From V1-33 sp964523105 (lineage in GTDB: Bacteria; Verrucomicrobiota; Verrucomicrobiia; Verrucomicrobiales; V1-33), in NCBI GenBank assembly GCA_964523105.1, contig CAZFZN010000006.1, forward strand, positions 124,001-188,000: a stretch of 64,000 nucleotides of DNA. The letters run 5' to 3'. This document shows positions 40,798-51,500 of the stretch, piece by piece (the stretch's first letter is position 1; every line of letters begins with the position of its first letter). The position numbers and the translations under genes were made by a program. Under the pieces are notes generated by a model that was not told the origin of the DNA, did not search any database, and saw nothing but the letters and a program-made list of their open reading frames with translations.

Positions 40798-43700
40798 ATG
40801 CGACCCGTCCTCTGGATCGCCCTGCTGTTCACAGCTCTGACTCACGCCGCCCCGCTTGGGGTCACGATTCCGCTGCTCAACGGAAACCTTGAAGTTCCCT
40901 ACATTCTCGAATCGCACCCGGATCGCGATACCCTGCGCATCGCTGTGAGCGCGCGCATCGTGCGCAATCAGCCGGCCACGCTTCCGGCGAATGTCACGGT
41001 GCGCTACCGGGCGACGCTGCGTCAGGGGACAACGACCATCGCGCAAACGTCGCACACCACGGCGGTGCTGGTGACCGGCATTCACGATGCGATGGTGCCC
41101 GCAGCCTTCGAACTCGATCCGCCGGTGTTTCTCAATGATGCCGCGACCTACTCGCTCCAGCTCGAAGTGTTTCACATCAACGACCCCGCGACGCCGGCGA
41201 CGTTCACGGCGGGCGACACGGAGTCCCTGGCCCTGCTCAACTTCGGACACTTCAGCGGCGCCGTGAACTTCGGAGCCAATGCAGGCACCTTCGCTGCGTT
41301 TGGAAATCCGCCCCCGCATTACCTCGGGGCAGGGGGCTGGCAGGTGCCAGTCTTCAGCGGCGCGCTCTCCAATGGCCTGACATTTGCCAACTCCGCCAAT
41401 TCCGTCCAGCTCACGGCGACGCGGAATGCAGCCACCGGGGACTTGACGGTCACGGCGGGAAGCGCGGAAATCGATGACGGCGACGGACAGTTCACATGGA
41501 ATGCGTGGAGCGGCGTGCGCGGACCGGTGCTGATTTCCTCCACCGGCATCGCGGCCGCGAATTTCCGCCTGACACTTCCTCCGGGCGTGGGCTGGCGCGA
41601 CGGCACCAGCGGAGTGCTGCGCCGGATCTTTCGCAGTGAGAATGTGGCGCTGCCGCTCGATGCAACGCTGCAGCCGGCTGTGGGTGCAGTGAGCGGTGCC
41701 GTTCCGGCGGGCCGGGAATTTGTGGGATCGGCGCTGCCGGTCGCGTTCACGCCGCCGTCCTTCAAATTCGACGGCACGACGCTCATCCTAACCACTCCGG
41801 GCACGCGCTTCACGCGCCAGAACCGCTACCAGCAGCAAGTCATTTCCACCGGCAAGCTGCCGCGCTCCAATGACTGCATTTTCCGCCATCTGCAGCCAGC
41901 GGCATCCAGCGATCTCGAACTGCGCCACCACGCGGCCGGCTCCATGACGGTCACTCTGCGCACCGTTGCCGGGGACTATACGACGCATTTTCCCGACGGT
42001 GATATTGGCGGCCTCGCTTCCGCGCTGCGCGTGGTGAACGATTCCGTGGCCCCGGCGGCGTCGAGTCTGCTCGCCAACTGGGTGCATCTGCAATACGATC
42101 AGAGCTGTCCGCAGGCGGGCGTCACATCGCACCAGGGCATGAGAATTCTCGCGCCCACCCTGACGGCGACACCGCAGGGCGGAATCACGGCGACCGGCAA
42201 TCTGGCCACCGATGCGCAGTTCAACGGCGTGGACCGCCACCTTGAAATCGGTCGCAACGGCAACGGTCAGGCGGTGCATCAGACGGACGAGTTCACGCAG
42301 GCGCGCTTTTATGCGCCGGGATTCTCCGTGCCGCAGGTGGATACGCCGGCGGACTTTTTGCTCGCGGAAATCCGGCCGGAAGCCGGCAACGCACTCGGAT
42401 TTCCCGGATCCGCGGCCTATGCGGCGGGGCTCGGACTGTATGCAGGTTTCAACTTCGACTATCCGAATGGCATGCACGTGCAGTCGCGCACGGGCGGGGC
42501 GGCTCCGTTCGACTACGAAGTCACGGAACGCCGCGCCTATGCCCGCTGGTTTGGTGTGAGCGGGGTGATTCAGGCGCAGCCGGGAGAACTTCCGTTCCAG
42601 GCGGAGATTTACGGTTTTCCCATCGGCTTCACCGACTGGGCCTTCAATTTCCTCGGCAATGAAATGCGCGATTCGTTCATTGCGGGACAAGTGGACCTCA
42701 CCGGGACGCCGGCGGACTTCGTGCAGGGCATGGAGGATGTGCGCATCTCGTGCTGCGGCAATCTGGAGGAGTTTGAGATTCCCCAGGGCGAAGCGGAGAA
42801 ACGGCTCGGTTACTGGCAGGACTTTGAAATCGTGAACTCCTCCGCGCGGTTTGTAACGCCCGCGCCGTGCGACAGCAGCGAAGCGGTGCTGGCCTATGCC
42901 ACCACGGTGCAGATCAACGGTCTGCCGGGGCGCAAGGCGGGCCGTCTCGGTTTTCTCAGCGACGGCACCCTGACGATTCCGAACGACAGCGCGTGGGACT
43001 ACGCGCCGAGCTTCATCGCGCTCGAACCCCAGAGCGGCGTGGCCGGTCAGTACCGCTGGTGGCCGCGCGGCGATGCCTATTTCAACAATCCTGACGGCCA
43101 GCCGGCAAATTCGGGCTTCGTCACGGCTGCCGGGGATCTGGATACGCCGTTCTTCAATCTCAGCACCGTGCGCATCAACACCACCGCCATTCCGGAGGTG
43201 GATGACGAGGTGCTCGTGGGCTTCCTGCAGGGCGATTTTCTCCCGGAAGGCGCGGTGGATCAGAAGCATCGCGGCATGCCGGATGGCATGAGCGCGGCGC
43301 AGTATCAGGCCAGCGCAGCGCACCGGCCCATGGCTTCCGCACCCTTCTTTGGCAAGGAGGACGCATGGACGTTTCCGGTGCAGCACAACCTGACGACGGG
43401 TAATTTCCATTCGCCGGGCGACGGTAATCTCGATCTCTGGGTGGCCGAGTTCGATGGCCGTCTCTCGCGGCTCAACGCAGAGCTGGCGCACGTGCAGTTC
43501 GGCGCGGAGATCAACGGCCTCGTGCAGATGAGCGCGGGTACGCTGATCGAAAAGGCGGCGGAATACGGCGCGCAGGGACTCGCGGATGTCATCGGCGAGG
43601 AGGTGGCGCAGCCGATCAAAGAGGGCCTGCTCGCACTCGCGGAGACGCTGGACAACAAACTCGAAAAACTGCTCGGAGATGTCGTGAACCAGGCGATGGA

Positions 43701-45468
43701 CGGAGCTGCCGGCAATCTGCTCACCGCACTGCGGCAGATGGAGCAGATCAACCCGGGCTGGGCGCCGGCCGACCTCAATGCCCGGCTCGACATTCATATT
43801 CCCCTGCTCGCCAGCGCAGCGCAGACGCTGGGCAATTTCGAGGACGGAACCGGCCAGATCGCCAGCAGCATCGGCAAGCTCAATGAGCGGCTGGGCAGGC
43901 TGGAGACGGCACTCGACCGCGTGGTGCAATTGCTGAACGGACAGGTCGCCGGCTTCGGCCGCCTCGGCCCGCTGTTCGATCACCTTGTGGCCACGCTCGG
44001 TCTCAATCCGGCGATCGGTCAGATTGATCCCGCAGTGGCGGATGAGGCGCTGCAGGAAGTGCTCGCGAGCGCGGGACTGCTCAATGGAATCGACACCGGC
44101 TGGATCGCCGACGCCCGCGAGGGACTGACCCAACTGCGCGACATCGTGGCGGAGGTGCGCACGCGCCTCAATGAAGGGCAGGAGTTCTTCCAGGAAGTGA
44201 GCGCGCTCTTTGGCGACGCCGCGGAAATCGCCGCCGTCTTCGCCGAAGTGCGCCTGCAAATCAGCGCGCGCCTCACCGCGGAAATGCAGGGCCGTCTGTT
44301 CGAATTCACCGACTCCGAAATTCTGGACGTCATCCGGGGCGCAGTCCGCGACCGGCTCTTCGGCAGCCTGCTCGCGGTGAACCTCCAGTCCATGCTCCGC
44401 GCGCGGCTCGGTTATCTCGACACGCTCATCGAGGACGCCATCAATACGGCGATGCAGGCGGTCGTCAGTGTGGCCGTTGAGGCGCTGGAGAACAGCGGGG
44501 CGCTCGAAGCACTCGACAGTGCGATTCAGACCTTCACCGGCGCGCTGTCGTATCTCAAGGCCGCCCGCATCAACGGGGAAGCCATCGCCACCGGCGACCG
44601 GCTGACGGAGGTCGCCGTCATGACGCAAGTGGACTTCAGTATTCCCACGCCCGCCGGCATCGGCCTGCCCATGAGCGCCGACGCCCTGATCAAGTGGCAG
44701 GAGCGAGTGTCCGACGGCGACATTCCCTGCGCCGGCCCGCCCGGTGCAGTGCTGCCGGAAGTCATTCTCAAAGCGTCCGGCGGCTCGGCCATCGGCTTTG
44801 GCGCGGACAGCCGCGCGACCATTGCACTCAAGTTCGCCTTCCAGCCGGACTACACACCCGCGGGCTTTGCCGGCATGTTTCAGATAGACTCCAGCGAGTT
44901 CAATCTGAGCGGCATGGGTATGCAGGACTTCACCGGCATGCTCGCGCTGGGGCAGGACGACTATTACCTGAGCGCCCACGCCCTTGGTTCATTTGGCGCC
45001 GGCGGCACGAGCATTGATCTGGAAGGCGGGTTCGCAGTCGGTCAGTTCTGCAATGGCGACGTGGTAGCTTTCTATCCGAATTTCCCGCTGCCGCCCGGCG
45101 GCGGACCGTATCGTGGCATCGTCGCACACTTGTCAGGCAAGGCCCCTCTCTATGGCGGCGGCGGACTGCTGAATGTGACCATCGGCGCGGAAATCGGCGG
45201 CTTTGCCATGGCCGACGCCGCATGGAATCCCGCATACGGCGGACACCTCGGCGGCAGCATCAGCGGGGAGGCGCTCTATCTGCTCAAGGCCACCGGCTCA
45301 CTCAATCTCGGCTACGGCTTTGGCGGCGGGATCCACCGCTTCGACGGTGAGGCCGGTGTGGAGGTGAAGCTCGGCTTCAAGCCCTTCCAGATCACCAAAT
45401 CGAAAACCCTCCACGTCGTTTATATCAAGCCCGTCGGCGGCAGCGGCGACTGGGATGTGAACCCCTGA
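40798..45468 (+). CDS. Giant exported protein, first gene of a three-gene exoprotein operon
   Basis: 1556 residues from the ATG at 40798, which begins a signal peptide ('MRPVLWIALLFTALTHA'); a start at 40753 would add 15 polar residues. No family is recognised. The N-terminal ~880 residues are beta-rich Ig-like sequence. Residues ~880-1260 are strongly helical and Ala/Leu/Glu-rich ('VAQPIKEGLLALAETLDNKL', 'LNERLGRLETALDRVVQLLN', 'EALQEVLASAGLLNG'), suggesting coiled coils. The last ~300 residues return to Gly-rich alternating strands ('GALYGGG'-like segments, 'LNLGYGFGGGIHRFDGEAGV'). This beta-helix-beta layout could be a fibre or a surface assembly scaffold. The next gene starts 29 bases downstream. 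Confidence 0.75.
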   Translation: MRPVLWIALLFTALTHAAPLGVTIPLLNGNLEVPYILESHPDRDTLRIAVSARIVRNQPATLPANVTVRYRATLRQGTTTIAQTSHTTAVLVTGIHDAMVPAAFELDPPVFLNDAATYSLQLEVFHINDPATPATFTAGDTESLALLNFGHFSGAVNFGANAGTFAAFGNPPPHYLGAGGWQVPVFSGALSNGLTFANSANSVQLTATRNAATGDLTVTAGSAEIDDGDGQFTWNAWSGVRGPVLISSTGIAAANFRLTLPPGVGWRDGTSGVLRRIFRSENVALPLDATLQPAVGAVSGAVPAGREFVGSALPVAFTPPSFKFDGTTLILTTPGTRFTRQNRYQQQVISTGKLPRSNDCIFRHLQPAASSDLELRHHAAGSMTVTLRTVAGDYTTHFPDGDIGGLASALRVVNDSVAPAASSLLANWVHLQYDQSCPQAGVTSHQGMRILAPTLTATPQGGITATGNLATDAQFNGVDRHLEIGRNGNGQAVHQTDEFTQARFYAPGFSVPQVDTPADFLLAEIRPEAGNALGFPGSAAYAAGLGLYAGFNFDYPNGMHVQSRTGGAAPFDYEVTERRAYARWFGVSGVIQAQPGELPFQAEIYGFPIGFTDWAFNFLGNEMRDSFIAGQVDLTGTPADFVQGMEDVRISCCGNLEEFEIPQGEAEKRLGYWQDFEIVNSSARFVTPAPCDSSEAVLAYATTVQINGLPGRKAGRLGFLSDGTLTIPNDSAWDYAPSFIALEPQSGVAGQYRWWPRGDAYFNNPDGQPANSGFVTAAGDLDTPFFNLSTVRINTTAIPEVDDEVLVGFLQGDFLPEGAVDQKHRGMPDGMSAAQYQASAAHRPMASAPFFGKEDAWTFPVQHNLTTGNFHSPGDGNLDLWVAEFDGRLSRLNAELAHVQFGAEINGLVQMSAGTLIEKAAEYGAQGLADVIGEEVAQPIKEGLLALAETLDNKLEKLLGDVVNQAMDGAAGNLLTALRQMEQINPGWAPADLNARLDIHIPLLASAAQTLGNFEDGTGQIASSIGKLNERLGRLETALDRVVQLLNGQVAGFGRLGPLFDHLVATLGLNPAIGQIDPAVADEALQEVLASAGLLNGIDTGWIADAREGLTQLRDIVAEVRTRLNEGQEFFQEVSALFGDAAEIAAVFAEVRLQISARLTAEMQGRLFEFTDSEILDVIRGAVRDRLFGSLLAVNLQSMLRARLGYLDTLIEDAINTAMQAVVSVAVEALENSGALEALDSAIQTFTGALSYLKAARINGEAIATGDRLTEVAVMTQVDFSIPTPAGIGLPMSADALIKWQERVSDGDIPCAGPPGAVLPEVILKASGGSAIGFGADSRATIALKFAFQPDYTPAGFAGMFQIDSSEFNLSGMGMQDFTGMLALGQDDYYLSAHALGSFGAGGTSIDLEGGFAVGQFCNGDVVAFYPNFPLPPGGGPYRGIVAHLSGKAPLYGGGGLLNVTIGAEIGGFAMADAAWNPAYGGHLGGSISGEALYLLKATGSLNLGYGFGGGIHRFDGEAGVEVKLGFKPFQITKSKTLHVVYIKPVGGSGDWDVNP

Positions 45469-45497
45469 CACTTAACCTTTCCATCTCTCCAACTGTC

Positions 45498-48400
45498 ATG
45501 AAACTGAATCACCTCATTGCCCTCTTTTGCGCCGCGCTGCTCCCGGCCGGTGCTGTATTCGCAGAGAGCCCAAAAATCGGCTGCGCGGCCGAAGTCGGTC
45601 AGCCGGCGGGCGCCGGAAATCACTGGGCGCTCGTTTTTCTCAAGCCGCTCGGCAGCGCCAAAATGCCTCCCGCGTGGCGTCTCTATCATAAAGCCGGCGC
45701 GGCGGATGCGCCCGGCAACTACTCGCTGCTGACCACGGTGCAGCCCACGGCGGATCCGGTCGCGATCGGACATTTGATTAATGATGCGACCGCCGCGGGC
45801 GCGGATGTGGCCAACACCACCGGCCGCATCACCGCGATCGTGGCCGATCCCTCCGACCTGCCGGGAAAAGTGGCTGCTCTGATGCAGGCGACATCGGAGG
45901 GCGGCGTGATCGAGTTCCAGCGTGAAACGCTCGCGACGACCGATCCGCTGATCGCCGCCGTGGCCGGTCGCGCGGCTTTTGTGCAGGTGCCGGCGGCGGC
46001 GGGGACTTTCGAGATCCGTCAGTTCGCGAACGGCGTCGAAGGTCCGGTGATTGGCCGCGCCAGCACCGGCGCAGCGCCGGAACTGCTTCCGGCTCCCGAG
46101 GCCCTGACAGAAGTTCCGGAACTCCGTCCTCGCGGCCATCTGCGCGTGCAGTTGCGCTGGTGTGCACCCGAGGCGCTGCGTCAGCGCTTTCTCCACTGGC
46201 GTGGCGTCAGGGTGTATCGCGCGGACTTCCAGCACTGGCAGCAGCACTTCGGCGCCACGCCGCCGGCCGCCATCGGACGCGACCCGCTGCTCGCGATGCT
46301 GGCGGACGGACACGTCGTGCAGGTGAATCGCCTGCCGGTGTTGCCGGAGGAGGTGCCGGTCTGTCCGCCGGGCGCGGGGGAGCCGATGTTCACAGACGAC
46401 AACGACAGCGTGGCGCAGACGCAGACCGAGGGGGCGCCGAAGTTTCACGCCGGGGACCAGTATATGTACTGGGTCGCCGAGACCGATCTCCTGGGCAGGC
46501 CTGGCGAGCCGAGCAGCGGTGTGGAGGTGATGATTTGCGACCGCCTTGCGCCGGAACCGCCGCGCGGACTGACCGTGACCAATGAGCGTCGTTTCATTGC
46601 CGGCAAAGCGGAGGACTTCCTGAGGCTCGAATGGCCCGCGGCACCGGCCACCGAAGTGCGCCGCTGGTATGTCTATGTCTCCACGGATGTGGAAACGCCG
46701 CTGGGCGAGTACGCCGCCGATCCTGACAATCCCAACACCGCGAGCCTGCGCATCATGATTCCCAACGACGGCACCTACTCCGGACCAGACGGAATGATCC
46801 GTTTCGATCATCTTGCGGCGCCGGGCCATCCGCTCGCGCCCCTCGGCAAGACCGTCTATTACCGGCTGCGCGCCGAAGACGACACGCCCTGCAAGGTCGC
46901 GGGCATGGGGAATCTTTCCGGGCTCAGCGGCCCCGTTCCCGGCGCTCGGCACGATTTGACAGGGCCGGAGACAGTGGACGGCTTTCTGCTCACGGAATGC
47001 CGCCGGTTGAACGCCACGCACGTTCAACTTACGAGCGTCCCCGGCCGGCCGTACACCGCCACTCTGCGCGCGCAGCGCCCGGCAGGCTCGCGGTTCCACT
47101 GGGTGGAGTTCCGGGATGTCACCAACAACCGGTTCATCGGACGCTATCTGTTCGCGCCGGGGCAGCAGATGATCACTGCGGACTATCAGCCGGGGAACAA
47201 TTCCTCCCCGATCCTCGCCGGGCGCTTTGGTCATCCCGGCGGCTATGTCAGTACATGGCGGAACAGCAGTGTGGCGGACTCCGTGCCCTACGACACGCAC
47301 ACCTGGACGCCCCAGTGGCAGGCTGAGCCCGGCCCCGGCGACTGCGGCGGACTTCATCTTCCGGTCGATCCGGAAAGCGGCGAACTGAACGACCTTTGCG
47401 TCATCCTTAACCCCGGCGTGGATGTGAAGTCGTGGATCGCCTACGTCCAGCTGGGGGTGAACGGTACGAAGACCAAGTTCGCCAGCGGCAAGGTCACGGC
47501 GCCCGGCATCGTGCAGGCCTGCTTCAGCGCGTTTCCGCCGCACGGCGGCGAGCTTTGCTTCTACGCTCAGGGCTTTGACGCGGGCGGCAATCCCGGGCCG
47601 ATGGAATCGCTCGGCTGTGTGAAAGTGGCGGCACGCGACGGCCTGCCGGTGCCGTCCGTCACCGGCGGAGCGCCCGCCACGGCTTCGATCCCCACCGCCA
47701 GCCCTGACGATTTTCGCCTGACATGGAACTGCCCGCCGGGCGCGGAGCGGTTCGATGCCGCCTTCACGCCGGTGCCGAAGAATGCTCAGCGGACTTTCCT
47801 CGAGATCGACTCCTCCGGCGCCCTGCGCGAGTGGGGAACCATTGAAACGCCGCGGATTCCGACGGATTTTGGTGCCAATGCACCGGAGTTTGCGCTGATC
47901 TTCGGGCTCGCGGAGGGTGTGAATTACCGCGCGAAAGTCCGCGCCGTGAGCGGACATGGAATCGAACGCGACGAAGGCCAGTGGAGCCTGCCGTTCACCG
48001 TCAAATGGCTCAGTGCGCCCGCCGCGGCGAGCGTGCCCTGGCCGCAGCGCGATGCGCCGGGTGTGACAGGCGAAGCGGTGATGGCGTGGGACGCCGCGGA
48101 CGCGCAGCTTCGCGTGCTCATTGGCACGGTTCCGTTCCTCGTCCAGTCGCCCACCGTTCCGCTGCCGGTGGATTCGCTGGATCCATTCCTCTTCCACAAG
48201 CTGCCGCTCGTCGCCTATCTGCGCGACACTACGGCCGGTGTGCCTGACAGAATGCTCCAGGTGACGCACAAGGTGGACAAACTCATCGCTCAGACCATTC
48301 CCGGCGGACAGGTGATCACGGATCAGTCCATCAAACTCATCCCCTCCGGCGCGAACACTCAAATCTGGCTGCGCCTCGATCAGCCCGCCCTCAACGGCCA

Positions 48401-48500
48401 CAGCTACGAGAGCTTCCTCGTGCTGCACGACGAGCGCGGGGAAATCCAGGAGGTGCGGCGGAGCAACGCCACGGCGGTTCCCGCTCTCATTGAAAATTGA
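45498..48500 (+). CDS. Large exported FN3-like protein, second gene of the exoprotein operon
   Basis: 1000 residues, signal peptide 'MKLNHLIALFCAALLPAGA' to 'VFA'. Several fibronectin-III-like sandwiches are suggested by strand patterns such as 'PPRGLTVTNERRFIAGKAED', 'RLEWPAAPATEVRRWYVYVS' and 'YRAKVRAVSGHGIE'. Cys pairs occur in several of them (for example CRR, CGG and CFY stretches). No catalytic motif is seen. It lies 29 bases after the first giant gene and 22 bases before the third, all on one strand, so the three are almost certainly one transcript and probably form one extracellular complex. Confidence 0.75.
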   Translation: MKLNHLIALFCAALLPAGAVFAESPKIGCAAEVGQPAGAGNHWALVFLKPLGSAKMPPAWRLYHKAGAADAPGNYSLLTTVQPTADPVAIGHLINDATAAGADVANTTGRITAIVADPSDLPGKVAALMQATSEGGVIEFQRETLATTDPLIAAVAGRAAFVQVPAAAGTFEIRQFANGVEGPVIGRASTGAAPELLPAPEALTEVPELRPRGHLRVQLRWCAPEALRQRFLHWRGVRVYRADFQHWQQHFGATPPAAIGRDPLLAMLADGHVVQVNRLPVLPEEVPVCPPGAGEPMFTDDNDSVAQTQTEGAPKFHAGDQYMYWVAETDLLGRPGEPSSGVEVMICDRLAPEPPRGLTVTNERRFIAGKAEDFLRLEWPAAPATEVRRWYVYVSTDVETPLGEYAADPDNPNTASLRIMIPNDGTYSGPDGMIRFDHLAAPGHPLAPLGKTVYYRLRAEDDTPCKVAGMGNLSGLSGPVPGARHDLTGPETVDGFLLTECRRLNATHVQLTSVPGRPYTATLRAQRPAGSRFHWVEFRDVTNNRFIGRYLFAPGQQMITADYQPGNNSSPILAGRFGHPGGYVSTWRNSSVADSVPYDTHTWTPQWQAEPGPGDCGGLHLPVDPESGELNDLCVILNPGVDVKSWIAYVQLGVNGTKTKFASGKVTAPGIVQACFSAFPPHGGELCFYAQGFDAGGNPGPMESLGCVKVAARDGLPVPSVTGGAPATASIPTASPDDFRLTWNCPPGAERFDAAFTPVPKNAQRTFLEIDSSGALREWGTIETPRIPTDFGANAPEFALIFGLAEGVNYRAKVRAVSGHGIERDEGQWSLPFTVKWLSAPAAASVPWPQRDAPGVTGEAVMAWDAADAQLRVLIGTVPFLVQSPTVPLPVDSLDPFLFHKLPLVAYLRDTTAGVPDRMLQVTHKVDKLIAQTIPGGQVITDQSIKLIPSGANTQIWLRLDQPALNGHSYESFLVLHDERGEIQEVRRSNATAVPALIEN

Positions 48501-48522
48501 AACTCCAACTCTGACCCTCACA

Positions 48523-51500
48523 ATGAAACGTTGCTTTCTCACACTTGGAGCCTTCGCGGCTCTCACCACCACTGTCGCCGCACAGACCGACGACGTCATC
48601 GTGGACGGGCGCATCATCACCGGAGGCGACTTTGACGCCGATGGCACGGACGACATCGTGATTTTGGATCCCGCCACGGGTCATTTTACCGCGGGATTCG
48701 GACATTCCTCCCATCCTGACTTCCTGTGGTGGCCGGCGGCGCGCGCGCTGCCCACCGGCGGCCTGGATGGCAGTGTTATCAACTTCACCGGCCTCGAAGT
48801 CGCCGGGGGCTTCAATCCGTACGGAGGCTTCCAGGGAGGCGTGCGGGTCGCCGTCGGTGACGTGAATGGCGACGGCACGGACGACTATGTCCTCACGTCA
48901 GTGCAGCATCCCGCGGTGTATGTCCTGCCCGGCTCGACCACGCGGGAGAATGCACTCACCACGTTCGAACGGCATCCGCTGGGGGCCGGGCCCTCCGGCA
49001 TTGCCTTTGCTCAGCTCGATGCGCGCACACCGGAACCGGAACTCGCAGTGCCGCTTATTGCCGGTCTCATGCCACGCACCGTGATGGTGCTTCCACGGGT
49101 CGGCTGGGAAGTGGCCGTCGCTCCGCTTGATGTGCAGGATCCGGCGCAGGTTTCCGGTTTCCAAAACTTTGCCCTGCTCGCCCCGGGAACGACCACCGGC
49201 GGTGGCCGGCACGGCGGGCATCTCGGCGCGTACGTCTTCAGAAACTCGGCCGGCAGCCTGCTGCGCGTGGCGCAATTCTCATCCTCCGCTGCCCCGGCCA
49301 TCTCGCAGCACCCGGAACCGTGGACGCACGTGCTTTCCGCCGACATGCGCGGCGCCAACAGTCCCGGGCAATTCGTGCTGTGGGGAATGGGGCTGGACTC
49401 GCTGCGGGTCGTAACCGCCACCACGCCGAACGGCAACACCGTCGCCGTGGAGGAAATTGTCATCGTCTATGAAGGCATCGTACGCGTCGAGAGGATCAGC
49501 GACCCCGCCGGTGACCGGCTCGCCATCGTGCATCATGAAGGCGAGCGGATGTCCGTCCTGCGATGGAACCCCGCCACCGGTCAGTTCACCGCAACGCAGA
49601 ACCTGACGGCGCCGGCGGGGCGGAGGTTTGCGAATGTCGCGGGACTGGGAGCCGGGGGATTGTTTGCGCTGCTCGATGACGGCAGCTACACACGGTACGG
49701 TGCGGGGGCCGGCGGGCTCCTGACACCGGCCGCTCAGGGAGTGCTGCCGGCCATGCCGGCGGCAGGCGGTCACGCGACGGTGATGCTTTACACGGACGAT
49801 CCGCTGAGCGGCAAAGCGTTCGAATTCGAGTCGTTTCTGACGGGAGCATGGTCGCGCGATGCCGCATTCGCCGGCGGCAACATCAGCGCGGTGAGCGAGA
49901 TTTTCCAAAGCACTGCGCTCGGCCTCGGCGATCCGATGAATGTGCTCCTCACCCCCGCCGCCGATCCGGGCCCGGCGGGGCAGGCGCAGGGCAATCAGTT
50001 CGGTGACGCCTCCTCCAGCATCTTCTACGCCGGCGGTGTCAGCGGCGACGGCAACGCGGCCGTGCAGATTTCTCCGGCCCCCGGCTCTTACGGCACATTC
50101 ATCCAGGTAAAATTCACCCCTGCGGTCGCCGGCACCACGGTGATCTATCGCGTGAACGGCCAGGCATGGCAGCAGGCGGCAACCGGCGGATTCTTCCTCG
50201 CCGCGGATGCCGTGGTGGAATACTACGGCCAGAGCGCCGGCGGCGCCCTGGGCACGATCCATTCCGCGAACTACGACATCATGCCGCAGTTCGCCGCCGA
50301 TGCCAACGGCGACGGCCTGCCCGATGCGCTGGCTGCGTCCCTTGGCCTCGATCCCGGCGGCGACGGTGACAGCGACAACGACGGTGTGAGTGATGCCAAC
50401 GAACTGCTCAACGGCAGCGATCCGCGGAACGCCAACTCGCAGCCGGCCGCGTTGCATGTCACGCTTCCGCCGTCACTGGAAATAGACATCAGCGTGCAAA
50501 CCCCGCGTGGAAGCGGATCGTTGATTGATGAGCCGGCGGCGCAGGCCCGCTATACCCTGTTCCTCGCCGACGGCACGCCGTTGCGCAGCAATGCGCCCGT
50601 GGTCAACGGAACCGATTCCTTCACCCTGAATGCTGCGCTCCTTCCCTCGACACGCGCGGACGCACCCGGTCGTACGGAATTCCAGAGCGCGCTCATCTTT
50701 GAAGTGACAATTCCAGCCATTGAAGCGGAACCCCGGGGCACTTCGCTTTACGGGATGGCTTTCGCCCCGGCCTTCGTGCTGCCGCAACTGCCGGAGGGGG
50801 AAACGCCTTCGCTCACACAATGGATCGACGACACCTCGGCGGCTCTGGGAGGAGCAACCGGAGGCATCTGGAAGACCACTAACTTCGACGGCTCGCGGAC
50901 CGGCCCCGTCCTCATCAATGCCGACACCACCATCGGCGTCGCCGCTTTCTCCGCCTGGCTTGCGCACCGGCTCGCCGATGCCGGCGTGGAGGACGCCAAC
51001 TTCGCGTGGGACCACCGCGGTTCGCGCAGCGACCTGCCCGCACACGAACTCGCGCACATTCAGCAGCAGTTACGCGCGATGGAGCGGCCAGCCAATCCGG
51101 GAGATCCCGCATTCGATCCCGGTGCCGTGGCGCGCAGTTTTTACAACACCATCGCCGGCGACGCGACTTATGAGCCGCTGCGCATCGCGGCACGCGAGAT
51201 GATTCTCCGCGAAGCCGCCAGACCCGGTACCGTCCGGCGAAATCACAATGCCGCGCAGGCGCTGCTGCACTTCTTCGACACCGGTGAGTTGGAGTCCTTT
51301 TACGCCGACGCCGTCACCGCGCCGTTGCCTGTGCTCACTGCCCTGCGCGCACAATTGCTCGGTCTGCCGGAGCCGCGCGCGGTGCGCGAGGGTACGGGGC
51401 TGCTCAAATCGCTGGATGGAGGCGGAACATGGGTTGTAGAGACGGCGGGCGGCGAAGTCATCGCGCTGCTCGACGACCGGCGCATCGCCACCGCGGCCGC

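Noticed and set aside
41788..44979. A 1063-codon minus-strand open frame, and similar ones at 45420-48677, 52497-55757 and 59011-62295
   Set aside because: Each lies exactly opposite a real secreted gene and reads as Arg/His/Gly-rich sequence without domains; this is an effect of high GC at third codon positions.
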